A stretch of 64,000 nt of DNA from DAIDKA01 sp036267975 (GTDB lineage Bacteria; Pseudomonadota; Gammaproteobacteria; Steroidobacterales; Steroidobacteraceae): the NCBI GenBank assembly GCA_036267975.1, contig DATAVA010000066.1:1-64000 (forward strand), read 5' to 3'. This document shows positions 31,948 through 40,201 of the stretch, in pieces (within the stretch, counting starts at the first letter, position 1; each line of letters starts with the position of its first letter). The notes under the pieces were generated by a model. That model did not search any database. It was not told the origin of the DNA and saw only the letters and a program-made list of their open reading frames with translations. The translations under genes were made by a program, and so were the position numbers.

Positions 31948-33426
31948 CTACCCGCGCGGCGGCGCCGCGCGGGTCAGCTCAATGCGATTGATGACGTCGA
32001 GCAGCGCGCGCGTGCCGGCCTCGACAATGTCGGTGCTGGCGCTGGCGCCGCGGTAGGTGCGGTTGTGATACTCCACGTGGACCACGGCTTCACCCTGGGC
32101 ATCCTGCCCGCCGGTGACGGCGCGCACCTCGAACGTGCGCAGCGTCACCGCGATGCCGGTGGCCGCGGTCAGCGCCAGGAACGAGGCATCCACGGGGCCA
32201 TCCCCGCGCGAGGTCTGCGCGATCGCGCGCCCATCGCGATGCTTCAGATCGATCGTCGCCCGCGCGCCCTCGGCACCGCTGCTGGATTCGATCCGCAGCT
32301 GCGTGAGTTCCCAAGGCCCGCCACCACCGCCCTCGGCCCGCAGCACGAGTGCCTCGATGTCGCCATCGAAGAGCGCCTTCTTGCGCAGCGCCAGCTCCAC
32401 GAACTGCGCGTGAACGCGCGCGAACTGGGCAGCGTCCAGTTCAAAGCCCAACGCCTCGATGCGGCCGCGCAGGGCCTCCGGGCCACTGTCCTTGCCCAGC
32501 ACCAGGACGCTGCGCGGCAGACCCACGTCTTCCTGCAGGATGGCGTTCTCGCCCACCACCGCCTTGTTGCGTGGAATGAGCACGCCGGTGATGTTCGATA
32601 CCAGGCGCGACACCGGGTACAGCCGCGTCGAGCGGACATTGGTGGTGAGATTGAAGAAGGCCGCGCGCGTGCGCAGGGCCATCACCACCTCTTCCAGTGA
32701 ACAGTTACCGGCGCGTTCGCCGATGCCGTTGATGGTGCATTCGATCTGCCGCGCGCCGGCGACCACGGCCGTGAGGCTGTTGGCGACGGCCATCCCGAGA
32801 TCATCATGGCAGTGCACCGACAGTACGACCTGCTCGATGCCACGCACGTTCTTGCGCAGGTAACGGAACAGTTCGGAGAACTCGTCCGGCACCGCGTGGC
32901 CGACCGTGTCCGGAATGTTGATGGTGGTCGCGCCGGCGGCAATGACCCGTTCGATGACTTCCGCCAGAAATTCCAGTTCGGTACGGGACGCATCTTCAGG
33001 TGAGAATTCCACATCACCGCAGTGTTCACGCGCGATCGACACGCCCTCGATGGCGGCGCTGATCACCTGCGCGGGCGTCAGGCGCAGTTTGTGTTCGCGA
33101 TATACGGGACTGGTGCCGAGGAACACATGCACACGGCTGCGGGCCGCCGTCTGCAACGCGCCGACGGCCCCTTCGATTTCAGCGCGCGTGCAGCGGGCGA
33201 GTGCGCAGATAACCGGCCCGCGCACTTCGCTGGCGACCGCGCGGACGCTGTCCCAGTCATCCTGCGAGGCGCTCGGATAGCCCGCTTCGATCACATCCAC
33301 GCCCAGCCCCGCGAGCGCGCGCGCCACCCGCAGTTTCTCCGGCCGCGTCATCCCGCAGCCCGGTGCCAGCTCGCCGTCGCGCAGCGTGGTATCGAAGATG
33401 ATGACCCGTTCGGGATCGGTGGGCAT
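31948..33426 (-). CDS. leuA: 2-isopropylmalate synthase-like protein lacking the conserved GIHQDG catalytic loop
   Basis: By position and most of its length this is LeuA, the first enzyme of leucine synthesis. 492 residues. The TIM barrel starts IIFDTTLRDGELAPG and keeps the metal ligands in SVHCHDDLGMAVANS and GERAGNCSLEEVVMAL. A C-terminal Leu-binding regulatory domain (about 365-480) ends with AGTRALLDVINRIE. In ordinary LeuA the linker reads NKAIVGxNAFAHxSGIHQxG...YEIM...DVG. Here NKAVVGENA is followed directly by ILQEDVG (residues 296-302). About 20 residues, including the family's catalytic His and the YEIM Tyr, are missing. Glu-Gln in the first motif is also Glu-Leu here. The frame is intact, so this is an in-frame deletion, not a frameshift. 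Activity is therefore doubtful or altered. Confidence 0.85.
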   Translation of the reverse strand: MPTDPERVIIFDTTLRDGELAPGCGMTRPEKLRVARALAGLGVDVIEAGYPSASQDDWDSVRAVASEVRGPVICALARCTRAEIEGAVGALQTAARSRVHVFLGTSPVYREHKLRLTPAQVISAAIEGVSIAREHCGDVEFSPEDASRTELEFLAEVIERVIAAGATTINIPDTVGHAVPDEFSELFRYLRKNVRGIEQVVLSVHCHDDLGMAVANSLTAVVAGARQIECTINGIGERAGNCSLEEVVMALRTRAAFFNLTTNVRSTRLYPVSRLVSNITGVLIPRNKAVVGENAILQEDVGLPRSVLVLGKDSGPEALRGRIEALGFELDAAQFARVHAQFVELALRKKALFDGDIEALVLRAEGGGGGPWELTQLRIESSSGAEGARATIDLKHRDGRAIAQTSRGDGPVDASFLALTAATGIAVTLRTFEVRAVTGGQDAQGEAVVHVEYHNRTYRGASASTDIVEAGTRALLDVINRIELTRAAPPRG

Positions 33427-33444
33427 GTAGTTGGCGTGGGTCCT

Positions 33445-34440
33445 TTACGCGCGCCGATCGTTAAGCCAGGGCATCTTGGCGCGCAAGGTGGCGCCGACCC
33501 TTTCGATCTGCCGGTCCATGTCCTGCTTGAGCATCTTGCGATACTCCTTCTGACCGGACCTGTTCTCCTCGATCCACTGGCGGGCGAACTTGCCGGTCTG
33601 GATTTCCTTGAGGATCTTGCGCATCTCGTTCTTGGTCTTTTCATTGACCACGCGCGGACCGCGCGTCAGGTCGCCGTACTTGGCCGTGTCCGAGATGAAC
33701 TGGTGCATCTTGGTGATGCCGCCTTCATGCAGCAGGTCGACGATGAGCTTCAGCTCATGCAGGCACTCGTAATAGGCAACCTCGGGCTGATAGCCGGCCT
33801 CGACCAGTGTCTCGAAGCCCTTGACCACCAGCTCCGTGGCGCCGCCACACAGCACGGCCTGCTCGCCGAACAGATCCGTCTCGGTCTCCTCCGCGAACGT
33901 GGTATCGAGCACGCCGCCGCGCGTACCGCCAATGCCGTGGGCATAGGCGAGGGCGCGCGCGTGGGCATTGCCCGTAGCGTCCTGCGCGATGGCGATCAGA
34001 CACGGCACGCCGCGACCCTGCTGATATTGGCGGCGGACCAGATCACCGGGACCTTTCGGGGCGATGAGCACCACGTCCAGATCACGGCGCGGCTTGATGA
34101 GCTTGAAATGAACATTGAAGCCATGGGCGAAGAGCAGGGTGGCGCCTTTCTTGACGGAGTCGATCACTGCACCGTACAGCGCTTCCTGAGCCAGGTCCGG
34201 CACCAGCATCGCGATCAGGTCGGCAGCGGCCACGGCCTTCGCGGGCTCGGCGACTTCCAGGCCGTCCTTCTTGGCCTTCTTCCAGCTCGCGCCACCCTTG
34301 CGGACGCCGGCGACGACATCGAAGCCACTGTCCTTGAGATTCAGCGCATGGGCGCGGCCCTGGCTGCCGTAGCCGAGCACGGCGATGCGCGCGCCGCGCA
34401 GCGCCTTCTTGTTCACGTCCTTCTGCGAATACAACTTCAT
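33445..34440 (-). CDS. ilvC: Ketol-acid reductoisomerase (class I, NADP-dependent)
   Basis: Converts acetolactate and acetohydroxybutyrate to dihydroxy acids for valine, leucine and isoleucine. 331 residues, the short class I form. The Rossmann motif is AVLGYGSQGRAHALNLKDSG. The catalytic knot follows: LIAPKGPGDLVR, DTTFAEETETDLFGEQAVLCGG and ECLHELKLIVDLLHEGG. The ATG was chosen at 34440; the frame extends further into the attenuator but is not coding there. It is the first structural gene after the ilv leader. IlvBN/IlvGM acetolactate synthase is not in the window. Confidence 0.97.
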   Translation of the reverse strand: MKLYSQKDVNKKALRGARIAVLGYGSQGRAHALNLKDSGFDVVAGVRKGGASWKKAKKDGLEVAEPAKAVAAADLIAMLVPDLAQEALYGAVIDSVKKGATLLFAHGFNVHFKLIKPRRDLDVVLIAPKGPGDLVRRQYQQGRGVPCLIAIAQDATGNAHARALAYAHGIGGTRGGVLDTTFAEETETDLFGEQAVLCGGATELVVKGFETLVEAGYQPEVAYYECLHELKLIVDLLHEGGITKMHQFISDTAKYGDLTRGPRVVNEKTKNEMRKILKEIQTGKFARQWIEENRSGQKEYRKMLKQDMDRQIERVGATLRAKMPWLNDRRA

Positions 34441-34496
34441 CACTACGCTCCCTAAGCTGCTGGACACGCGCCATACGGCCAAAATGCCGGGCGCAT

Positions 34497-34537
34497 AAAA
34501 AACCCCGCACCCGCCCTGGTTAGGGGCCGGTGCGGGG
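34497..34537 (-). terminator. Attenuator (intrinsic terminator) of the ilvC-leuACDB operon
   Basis: On the minus strand: CCCCGCACC, a 17-base loop, GGTGCGGGG, then TTTTTT. The 9-bp GC-rich stem plus T-run is a textbook intrinsic terminator. It sits between the leader peptide and ilvC, 57 bases ahead of the ilvC ATG, which is where an attenuator belongs. Confidence 0.92.
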
Positions 34538-34564
34538 TCCTGGTGTTCGTGATGCGCTTTTCCC

Positions 34565-34669
34565 TTAAGCGCCCGCGAATGACCCGCACCGGGTGCTTCC
34601 CGCAAGCAGCACGAGCGGAACCGATACCGGCATCCGGTCAGGGCTGCATTGTTCAGCGGTGGTGATCAT
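34565..34669 (-). CDS. Leader peptide of the ilv-leu operon
   Basis: A 34-codon frame, ATG to TAA, ahead of the attenuator. Its central section reads PVSVPLVLLAGS: three Val and three Leu codons within eight positions. The codons for these are GTA, GTT, CTC, GTG, CTG and CTT. Val and Leu are the end products of the operon, as expected for ribosome-mediated attenuation. The control codons lie about 10 codons before the antiterminator arm. The ribosome site is weak. There is no run of Ile codons beyond the second residue, so control probably senses Val/Leu charging more than Ile. Confidence 0.85.
   Translation of the reverse strand: MITTAEQCSPDRMPVSVPLVLLAGSTRCGSFAGA
34581..34592 (-). promoter_or_regulatory. 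Antiterminator arm of the ilv-leu attenuator
   Basis: CCGGTGCGGGTC, near the end of the leader-peptide frame, is complementary with one bulge to GACCCCGCACCGG, the 5' arm of the terminator. Pairing here would prevent the terminator from forming. A ribosome paused on the Val/Leu codons just upstream would leave this arm free; one that reaches the stop codon would cover it. Confidence 0.8.
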
Positions 34670-34702
34670 CGGCGAATTCAGACACTGCAACGTGGACCTC
34701 GA

Positions 34703-34731
34703 ATGTCAGCAAATTCGTGCAAAATTGTCAA
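34703..34731 (-). promoter_or_regulatory. Promoter of the ilv-leu leader
   Basis: On the minus strand a perfect TTGACA (34726-34731) is followed after 17 bases by TGACAT (34703-34708), a weak -10. Transcription would start near 34696, about 27 bases before the leader-peptide ATG. The divergent aminopeptidase gene starts at 34757. Confidence 0.5.
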
Positions 34732-34756
34732 TCGAATCGGCGTTTTTGGAGTTCTC

Positions 34757-36154
34757 ATGAGTCAAGACCTGCTGTTGACCGAGGCGAGTCCTGCGGCGCG
34801 ACCCCTGTGGTTGCTCAGCGAGGCGAGCCTCGCGCCGTGGTTGGCGCAGCAGCCCGCCACCGTGGCGAATTGGCTGCACGCCAACAATTTCCAGGCCGAG
34901 CGGCAGCGTGTACTGGTGCTGCCGGGGGAAGCGGGGCACATCGGCGGTGCCATCGTGGGGCTGGGGCCGCTGCGGGAGATCGACGACCTGACCCTGTGGC
35001 ATGCCGCCGGTCTGAGCGACCGGCTGCCGGGCGAGCATTATCGGGTGGCCACCCCGTTGGCGGCGCAGGCCGCCACCCAGTTCGCCCTGGGCTGGTTGAT
35101 CGGCAGTTACCGGATCACCCGTTATCGCAGCGCAGGTAACGCGCCCCGCGCCGCGCTCATCGCCCCGCCGGGTGCTGACATTCCCTATGTACGTGCGGCG
35201 GCGCAGGCCACCACGCTGGCGCGCGACCTGATCAATACCCCGGCCAATGACCTGGGACCCGCTGAACTGGCGCAGGCAGGATTCGACCTGGCAGCCCGAT
35301 TCGGTGCCCGCTGCCGGGTGCTGGTGGGTACCGAACTCGACACCCAGGGGTTTCCACTGATTCGGGCCGTGGGTGCGGGAAGTGCGCGTGAGCCGTGCCT
35401 GGTCGACCTGCGCTGGGGTGCGGCCGACGCCCCGCGCGTGACGCTGGTCGGCAAGGGCGTCTGTTTCGACAGCGGGGGCCTCGACCTGAAACCGGGTGCC
35501 GCGATGCTGCTCATGAAAAAGGACATGGGTGGGGCGGCCTGTGCGCTGGCCCTGGCCAGTTTGCTGATGAGCCTCAACGCGCCGATCCAGCTGCGCGTGT
35601 TGCTGCCGTGTGTGGAAAACAGCGTCGATGCACTGTCTTATCGTCCCGGTGACGTCCTGCGCTCGCGCAAGGGTCTGACCGTCGAGATCGGCAATACCGA
35701 CGCCGAAGGGCGGCTGATCCTGGCCGACGCGCTGGCCGAGGCGGACGCGGAAGCGCCCGATCTGCTGATTGATCTGGCGACGCTCACCGGCGCCGCAAGG
35801 ACCGCGCTCGGGCCGGAACTACCGGCCGCCTACAGCCCGGACGAGGCGCTGCTGTCGGGCGCACGCGCCGCCGGAGAGGCCACGCATGACCCGCTGTGGC
35901 CCATGCCGCTCTGGGCAGGCTACGATGACGAATTCAGCAGCCGCATCGCCGACATCGGCAATGTCTCGACCGGCGCATTCGCCGGATCGATCATTGCGGC
36001 GCTGTTTCTGAAGCGATTTGTAACAACTTCGCGCGCCTGGCTGCACGTGGATCTTTATGCCTGGAATCCGAAGGAACGGCCCGGCCGTCCCGTGGGTGCC
36101 GAGGCGCAATGCGTGCGCGCGCTCTACTATCTGGTTCGCCAGCGATTCGGATGA
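34757..36154 (+). CDS. M17 family leucyl aminopeptidase
   Basis: A cytoplasmic di-zinc or manganese aminopeptidase. 465 residues, somewhat shorter than E. coli PepA (503), mainly in the N-terminal domain. The M17 signatures are VGKGVCFDSGGLDLKPGAAM, MKKDMGGAA (metal ligands Lys and Asp) and NTDAEGRLILADAL (M17 motif with catalytic Arg). The start is the ATG with TTTGGAG upstream; the open frame to 34649 is the ilv leader region. It is divergent from ilvC and sits just before ilvD: its TGA overlaps an in-frame ATG of ilvD (36151). Coupling to a branched-chain biosynthetic gene is unusual but may reflect recycling of Leu/Val from peptides. Confidence 0.9.
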   Translation: MSQDLLLTEASPAARPLWLLSEASLAPWLAQQPATVANWLHANNFQAERQRVLVLPGEAGHIGGAIVGLGPLREIDDLTLWHAAGLSDRLPGEHYRVATPLAAQAATQFALGWLIGSYRITRYRSAGNAPRAALIAPPGADIPYVRAAAQATTLARDLINTPANDLGPAELAQAGFDLAARFGARCRVLVGTELDTQGFPLIRAVGAGSAREPCLVDLRWGAADAPRVTLVGKGVCFDSGGLDLKPGAAMLLMKKDMGGAACALALASLLMSLNAPIQLRVLLPCVENSVDALSYRPGDVLRSRKGLTVEIGNTDAEGRLILADALAEADAEAPDLLIDLATLTGAARTALGPELPAAYSPDEALLSGARAAGEATHDPLWPMPLWAGYDDEFSSRIADIGNVSTGAFAGSIIAALFLKRFVTTSRAWLHVDLYAWNPKERPGRPVGAEAQCVRALYYLVRQRFG

Positions 36155-36162
36155 AGGAACTC

Positions 36163-37878
36163 ATGGCTACGAAATCCAAAGCAAAGAACCGCACCGCCCA
36201 CGATCCGCGCCGTTATTCGCGCCTGGTGGTCGACGGCGCCAAGCAGGCGCCATCGCGCGCCATGCTGCGCGCCGTGGGCTTCGGGGACGGGGACTTCACG
36301 AAACCGCAGGTCGGGATTGCCTCCACCTGGGCCAATCTGACGCCCTGCAATATGCACATCGCCGAACTCGCCCGGGCCGCCGCCGCAGGCGTCGACGCGG
36401 CGGGCGGCAAGAGCGTCCTGTTCAACACCATTACGGTGTCGGACGGCATTTCGATGGGTTCACCCGGAATGCGGTATTCGCTGGTATCGCGTGAAGTCAT
36501 CGCGGATTCGATCGAGACCGTGGTGGGCGCGGAAGGCTTCGATGGTTTTGTCGCGGTGGGCGGCTGCGATAAGAATATGCCCGCTTGCGCCATGGCCATG
36601 GCGCGCATGAACCGGCCTGCCGTGTTCGTCTATGGCGGCACCATCCGGCCCGGGGTGCAGCGCCGCGACATCATTTCGGTGTTCGAGGCGGTGGGGGCCC
36701 ACGCCGCGGGCACCATGAATGACGCCCAGCTGCTGGAAATCGAGCGCACGGCGATCCCGGGTCCGGGCAGCTGCGGTGGCATGTACACGGCCAACACCAT
36801 GGCGTCGGCCATCGAAGCCTTGGGACTGTCACTGCCCGGAAGTTCGGCGCAGGAGGCCGTGAGTGCTGCCAAGCGCCTCGACTGCGAGCGCGCCGGCGTC
36901 GCGGTCGTGCGGCTCATCGAATCCGGCCTCCGGCCGCGCGACATCCTGACCCGCAAGGCGTTTGAAAATGCGATTACGGTGAGCATCGCCCTGGGCGGGT
37001 CGACGAACGCCGTTCTGCATCTGCTGGCGATTGCCCATGAAGCACGCGTCAAGCTGCGGCTCGAGGATTTCAGCCGCATCGGCCGCCGCGTGCCGGTACT
37101 GGCCGATGTACGGCCCAGTGGCCGCTACCTCATGTCGGAGCTGATCGCGATCGGCGGCATCCAACCGCTGATGAAAATGCTGCTCGATGCGGACCTGCTG
37201 CATGGCGATTGCCTCACCGTGACCGGACAGACCCTGGCGCAGAACCTCGCCGCCACAGGTCCTTATCCCAAAGGTCAAGATGTAGTTCACTCCTTCTCCG
37301 ATCCCATCAAGAAGGACAGCCACCTGATTGTCATGAAGGGCAACGTGGCCCCGGCCGGTGCCGTGGCTAAGATCACGGGTAAGGAGGGCCTGACTTTCCA
37401 GGGCCGCGCCCGCGTTTTTGACGGCGAAGAGCGCGCGACGGCCGCCATCCTCAACGGTACGGTGCGCGCCGGTGATGTGGTCGTGATCCGCTATGAAGGG
37501 CCGAAGGGAGGACCGGGTATGCGCGAGATGCTCAGCCCCACCGGTGCACTCATGGGGCGCGGTCTCGGCGGCCACGTGGCGCTGATCACCGATGGGCGCT
37601 TTTCGGGCGGTAGCCACGGATTTGTCGTTGGACATATCGCTCCGGAGGCCGCCGTCGGCGGCCCCATCGGTCTGCTGCGCACCGGGGACCTCGTGACGAT
37701 TGACGCTGTGAAACAAGCCATCCACGCGCAGTTGTCGGCAGCGGAGTGGCGGCGCCGACGGGCGGCCTGGCGCGCCCCCAAACCCTATGCGACGACCGGC
37801 GTGCTCGCAAAATACGCGAGTCTGGTCGGCAGCGCCTCGGACGGTGCCGTGACCGGAACGGGTCCGGACCGACGCTGA
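36163..37878 (+). CDS. ilvD: Dihydroxy-acid dehydratase
   Basis: Dehydrates dihydroxyisovalerate and dihydroxymethylvalerate in branched-chain amino acid synthesis. 571 residues. Fe-S motifs are VGGCDKNMPAC and GPGSCGGMYTANTM, with the family's remaining Cys near the N-terminus (NLTPCNMH). Other signatures: SDGISMGSPGMRYSLVSRE, IALGGSTNAVLHLLA, and TDGRFSGGSHGFVVGHIAPEA. The start at 36163 was chosen because AAGGAA lies 6 bases upstream; the ATG at 36151 overlaps the aminopeptidase stop and is the alternative. It is outside the attenuated ilvC-leu operon, on the other strand, so the pathway is split between two control units. Confidence 0.95.
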   Translation: MATKSKAKNRTAHDPRRYSRLVVDGAKQAPSRAMLRAVGFGDGDFTKPQVGIASTWANLTPCNMHIAELARAAAAGVDAAGGKSVLFNTITVSDGISMGSPGMRYSLVSREVIADSIETVVGAEGFDGFVAVGGCDKNMPACAMAMARMNRPAVFVYGGTIRPGVQRRDIISVFEAVGAHAAGTMNDAQLLEIERTAIPGPGSCGGMYTANTMASAIEALGLSLPGSSAQEAVSAAKRLDCERAGVAVVRLIESGLRPRDILTRKAFENAITVSIALGGSTNAVLHLLAIAHEARVKLRLEDFSRIGRRVPVLADVRPSGRYLMSELIAIGGIQPLMKMLLDADLLHGDCLTVTGQTLAQNLAATGPYPKGQDVVHSFSDPIKKDSHLIVMKGNVAPAGAVAKITGKEGLTFQGRARVFDGEERATAAILNGTVRAGDVVVIRYEGPKGGPGMREMLSPTGALMGRGLGGHVALITDGRFSGGSHGFVVGHIAPEAAVGGPIGLLRTGDLVTIDAVKQAIHAQLSAAEWRRRRAAWRAPKPYATTGVLAKYASLVGSASDGAVTGTGPDRR

Positions 37879-38181
37879 AGGCGCAGCACATTGTGTTTAT
37901 CTAGTTGTCAGTGTGCGTGGCGACAGTTACAGTTGTGTTATCAGCGACCGGTCGTTGATAAGTTTTCTTGAAAAACCCGGGGGAATGCGTTTCGGACCTG
38001 TGCCCGATGCCTGATCAACGAGGCGATAGGGCACCAGAACACAACCGGCCGGCAGTGCAAGTACTGACGGTTCGAAAATTTGGTCCGGGACGGGCTTGCG
38101 TGCAGCGCCAAACGTGTTTACGTTTCGAGGCTCGACAATCTGCCCGTCAGTTGGATCGGTAACGACATTACGATAACGAGT
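37879..38181 (+). other. Intergenic region ahead of tonB
   Basis: 303 bases with no convincing gene; the open frames here and on the opposite strand run into tonB and lack support. It probably carries the tonB-exbB promoter. A TTGGAT (38151-38156) and GATAAC (38172-38177) are the closest match but are weak. No terminator is evident after ilvD. Confidence 0.45.
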
Positions 38182-38814
38182 ATGGCTGCCTACGCAAGAC
38201 ACGACACTTCGTTCTTTTCCCAGCGCGCGCTGTTTTTGGTCGCGATTATCGTCATCCATATCGGGCTGATCTATCTGTTCGCATCAGGTCTGGCAACGCG
38301 CATCATCCATGTCGTGGCTCCGCCGCTGGAGACCACCATCGTTCAGGACGTGAAGCAGCGCGATACGCCGCCGCCGCCGCCGCCACCGAAGATGGAGCGC
38401 CCGCCGGTGGAGATTCCACCGCCGGATGTCACCATCAATATTCCGGTTGAGAGCCAGACGACCGCGATCACCAACGTGACGACCAAGCACGTCGAGGCAC
38501 CGCCGCCGGCGCCGCCGCGGCCGGCGGTCGTCGTGCCGGCCTCACTGGACATCAAGCATTCACCGTCGACGGATGACTATTATCCGCCCACGTCGATCCG
38601 CATGAATGAGACGGGCTCCGCCGTCATCAAGTTGTGCGCCGCCGCCAATGGCAGCGTCGCCGGGACGCCGACGCTGGAGAAGAGCTCGGGTTCCACGCGA
38701 CTGGATGAGGCCGCCATCAAGTGGGGCACTCATGTCCGGATGAAGCCCGCGACATCGGACGGCAAGCCAATCGGGGGCTGCGTGCCCTTGAAGGTCTCGT
38801 TCGTCCTGAAGTGA
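38182..38814 (+). CDS. tonB: TonB energy-transducing protein
   Basis: Carries the proton-motive force from ExbB-ExbD to outer-membrane receptors. 210 residues. An N-terminal membrane anchor (about 14-33, FLVAIIVIHIGLIYLFASGL) is followed by a Pro-rich spacer (PPPPPPPKMERPPVEIPPP and PPPAPPRPA). The C-terminal domain contains STDDYYPPTSIRMNETGSAVIKL and LDEAAIKWGTHVRMKP, with a cysteine pair around residues 152 and 200 that may form a disulfide. The frame opens earlier (38080) but the ATG at 38182 starts the family-like sequence. It is followed by exbB, two exbD genes and a TPR gene. Confidence 0.9.
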   Translation: MAAYARHDTSFFSQRALFLVAIIVIHIGLIYLFASGLATRIIHVVAPPLETTIVQDVKQRDTPPPPPPPKMERPPVEIPPPDVTINIPVESQTTAITNVTTKHVEAPPPAPPRPAVVVPASLDIKHSPSTDDYYPPTSIRMNETGSAVIKLCAAANGSVAGTPTLEKSSGSTRLDEAAIKWGTHVRMKPATSDGKPIGGCVPLKVSFVLK

Positions 38815-38888
38815 AGGACTGACCCAACAACAAGTTCACCCAGGAGCGCCCGTTCAGGGGCATCCTGCCGATCTCAGACGAGGAAACT

Positions 38889-39644
38889 ATGGAAAACGCC
38901 GCAACAACCGCCGCCGCAGCATCCGCCAACGCATACGGACCGATGTCACTGATCACCAACCATGATCCGCTGTCACACGGAGTATTGGCCCTTCTGGCTG
39001 TGATGTCCTTTTTGTCCTGGTACATCATGCTGACCAAGTTGTGGGACCAGCATAAGCTGGCCGCCTCATACAAGGCGGTGGAGAAGACCTTCTGGACTTC
39101 GCCCTCGCTGAAGGACGGCGTCGAGCGTCTGAAGAAGAACGACCCCTATCGTGCGATCGTCGAAGAGGGCCTGCGCGCCGCGGCCCATCACGACGGGCGC
39201 CTGACGGACCGCATCGACTTGCACGAGTGGATCACCATGTCGCTGCAGCGCTCGGTATCGAACGTAAACGGTGCACTGCAGGGGGGCCTGGGCTTCCTGG
39301 CCACCGTTGGTTCCACTGCCCCGTTCATCGGCCTCTTCGGTACGGTCGTCGGCATCATCAAGGCACTGATCGCCATCGGCGTGTCGGGCCAGCCCAGCAT
39401 TGATCGCGTTGCCGGACCGGTCGGCGAGGCGCTGATGATGACCGCCATCGGTCTGTTCGTCGCCGTGCCGGCGGTGATCGGTTACAACTGGCTCGTCGGG
39501 CGCAACAAGAACCTGCAGGAAAATCTGCGGAACTTTGCGGCTGACGTGCATGCCTACCTGGTAGGCGGCGCCCGTGTCGGTGGCGCCGACGGCACCAGTC
39601 GTCCGGCCGCCGCCGCTGCCCCGGCTGCCGCTGTCCGCAAGTAA
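38889..39644 (+). CDS. exbB: Biopolymer transporter ExbB
   Basis: MotA/TolQ/ExbB proton-channel subunit. 251 residues. An N-terminal membrane segment (about 38-58, LSHGVLALLAVMSFLSWYIML) is followed by a cytoplasmic loop. Two membrane helices then contain GLGFLATVGSTAPFIGLFGTVVGIIKAL and AVPAVIGYNWLV. The polar Thr residues in the second and third helices (ATVGSTAPF) are the conserved channel residues. GAGGAAACT gives a strong ribosome site. The C-terminal tail is Ala-rich. It forms a pentamer with ExbD in the known complexes. An intrinsic terminator lies directly behind this gene. Confidence 0.95.
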   Translation: MENAATTAAAASANAYGPMSLITNHDPLSHGVLALLAVMSFLSWYIMLTKLWDQHKLAASYKAVEKTFWTSPSLKDGVERLKKNDPYRAIVEEGLRAAAHHDGRLTDRIDLHEWITMSLQRSVSNVNGALQGGLGFLATVGSTAPFIGLFGTVVGIIKALIAIGVSGQPSIDRVAGPVGEALMMTAIGLFVAVPAVIGYNWLVGRNKNLQENLRNFAADVHAYLVGGARVGGADGTSRPAAAAAPAAAVRK

Positions 39645-39675
39645 CTGCGATTCGCGTCGGCGCAATCGCATACCC

Positions 39676-39700
39676 GCCGGGGCGCAAGCCCCGGCTTTTT
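39676..39700 (+). terminator. Intrinsic terminator inside the tonB-exbB-exbD cluster
   Basis: GCCGGGGC, loop GCAA, GCCCCGGC, then TTTTT: an 8-bp perfect stem with a GNRA-type tetraloop and a U-run. It starts 31 bases after exbB and ends 18 bases before exbD. No promoter can fit between the T-run and the exbD start, so downstream genes would rely on read-through. Confidence 0.9.
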
Positions 39701-39718
39701 CGCGGCAGGTAACCCGAT

Positions 39719-40180
39719 ATGTCAATGAACGTACAGTTGGATGGCGAGGATCAGCCCCTCAACTCCACAATCAACACGACCCCGCTGGTCGATGTGATGC
39801 TCGTGCTGCTGATCATCTTTTTGATCACCGTCCCGGTGATCAACAAGCGGATCCATGTGAATCTGCCGGATGCGGCCAATGTCGCGACGCAGACCAAGCC
39901 CGAGAATATCGTGATCTCCGTGACGGCCAATGGCGATATCTATTGGAACAATGCCAAGTTGGCCGATCAGCATGAGTTGCTGACCAAGATCGAGCAAAAG
40001 GCCGTGGTAAAGCCACAGCCTGAAATTCATCTGTGGGCGGACAAGGACGCGTTGTTCCAGTCCGTCGGCCGGGTCCTATATGCGATCCAGCGCGGCGGAA
40101 TTGTCAAAGTCGGGTTCATCACCCAGCCTGATGCGGCCTCCCTGGCGGAAAGCATCGCCGACGCGACGCAAGTGCGCTAG
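39719..40180 (+). CDS. exbD: Biopolymer transporter ExbD (first copy)
   Basis: Proton-channel subunit of the TonB motor. 153 residues. A short cytoplasmic N-terminus leads to one membrane helix, TTPLVDVMLVLLIIFLITVP, carrying the essential Asp25. A periplasmic domain follows (about 50-145, with HLWADKDALFQSVGRVLYAIQ). It lies 18 bases after an intrinsic terminator, so its level is probably below that of ExbB. A second ExbD of similar size follows 21 bases later, the typical two-copy layout of xanthomonads. Confidence 0.94.
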   Translation: MSMNVQLDGEDQPLNSTINTTPLVDVMLVLLIIFLITVPVINKRIHVNLPDAANVATQTKPENIVISVTANGDIYWNNAKLADQHELLTKIEQKAVVKPQPEIHLWADKDALFQSVGRVLYAIQRGGIVKVGFITQPDAASLAESIADATQVR

Positions 40181-40201
40181 GCCCTAAGGAGATATTCGAC
40201 C

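Noticed and set aside
36109..36162. Earlier GTG or ATG starts for ilvD
   Set aside because: They lie inside the aminopeptidase gene; the ATG at 36163 has a proper ribosome site and gives the usual length.
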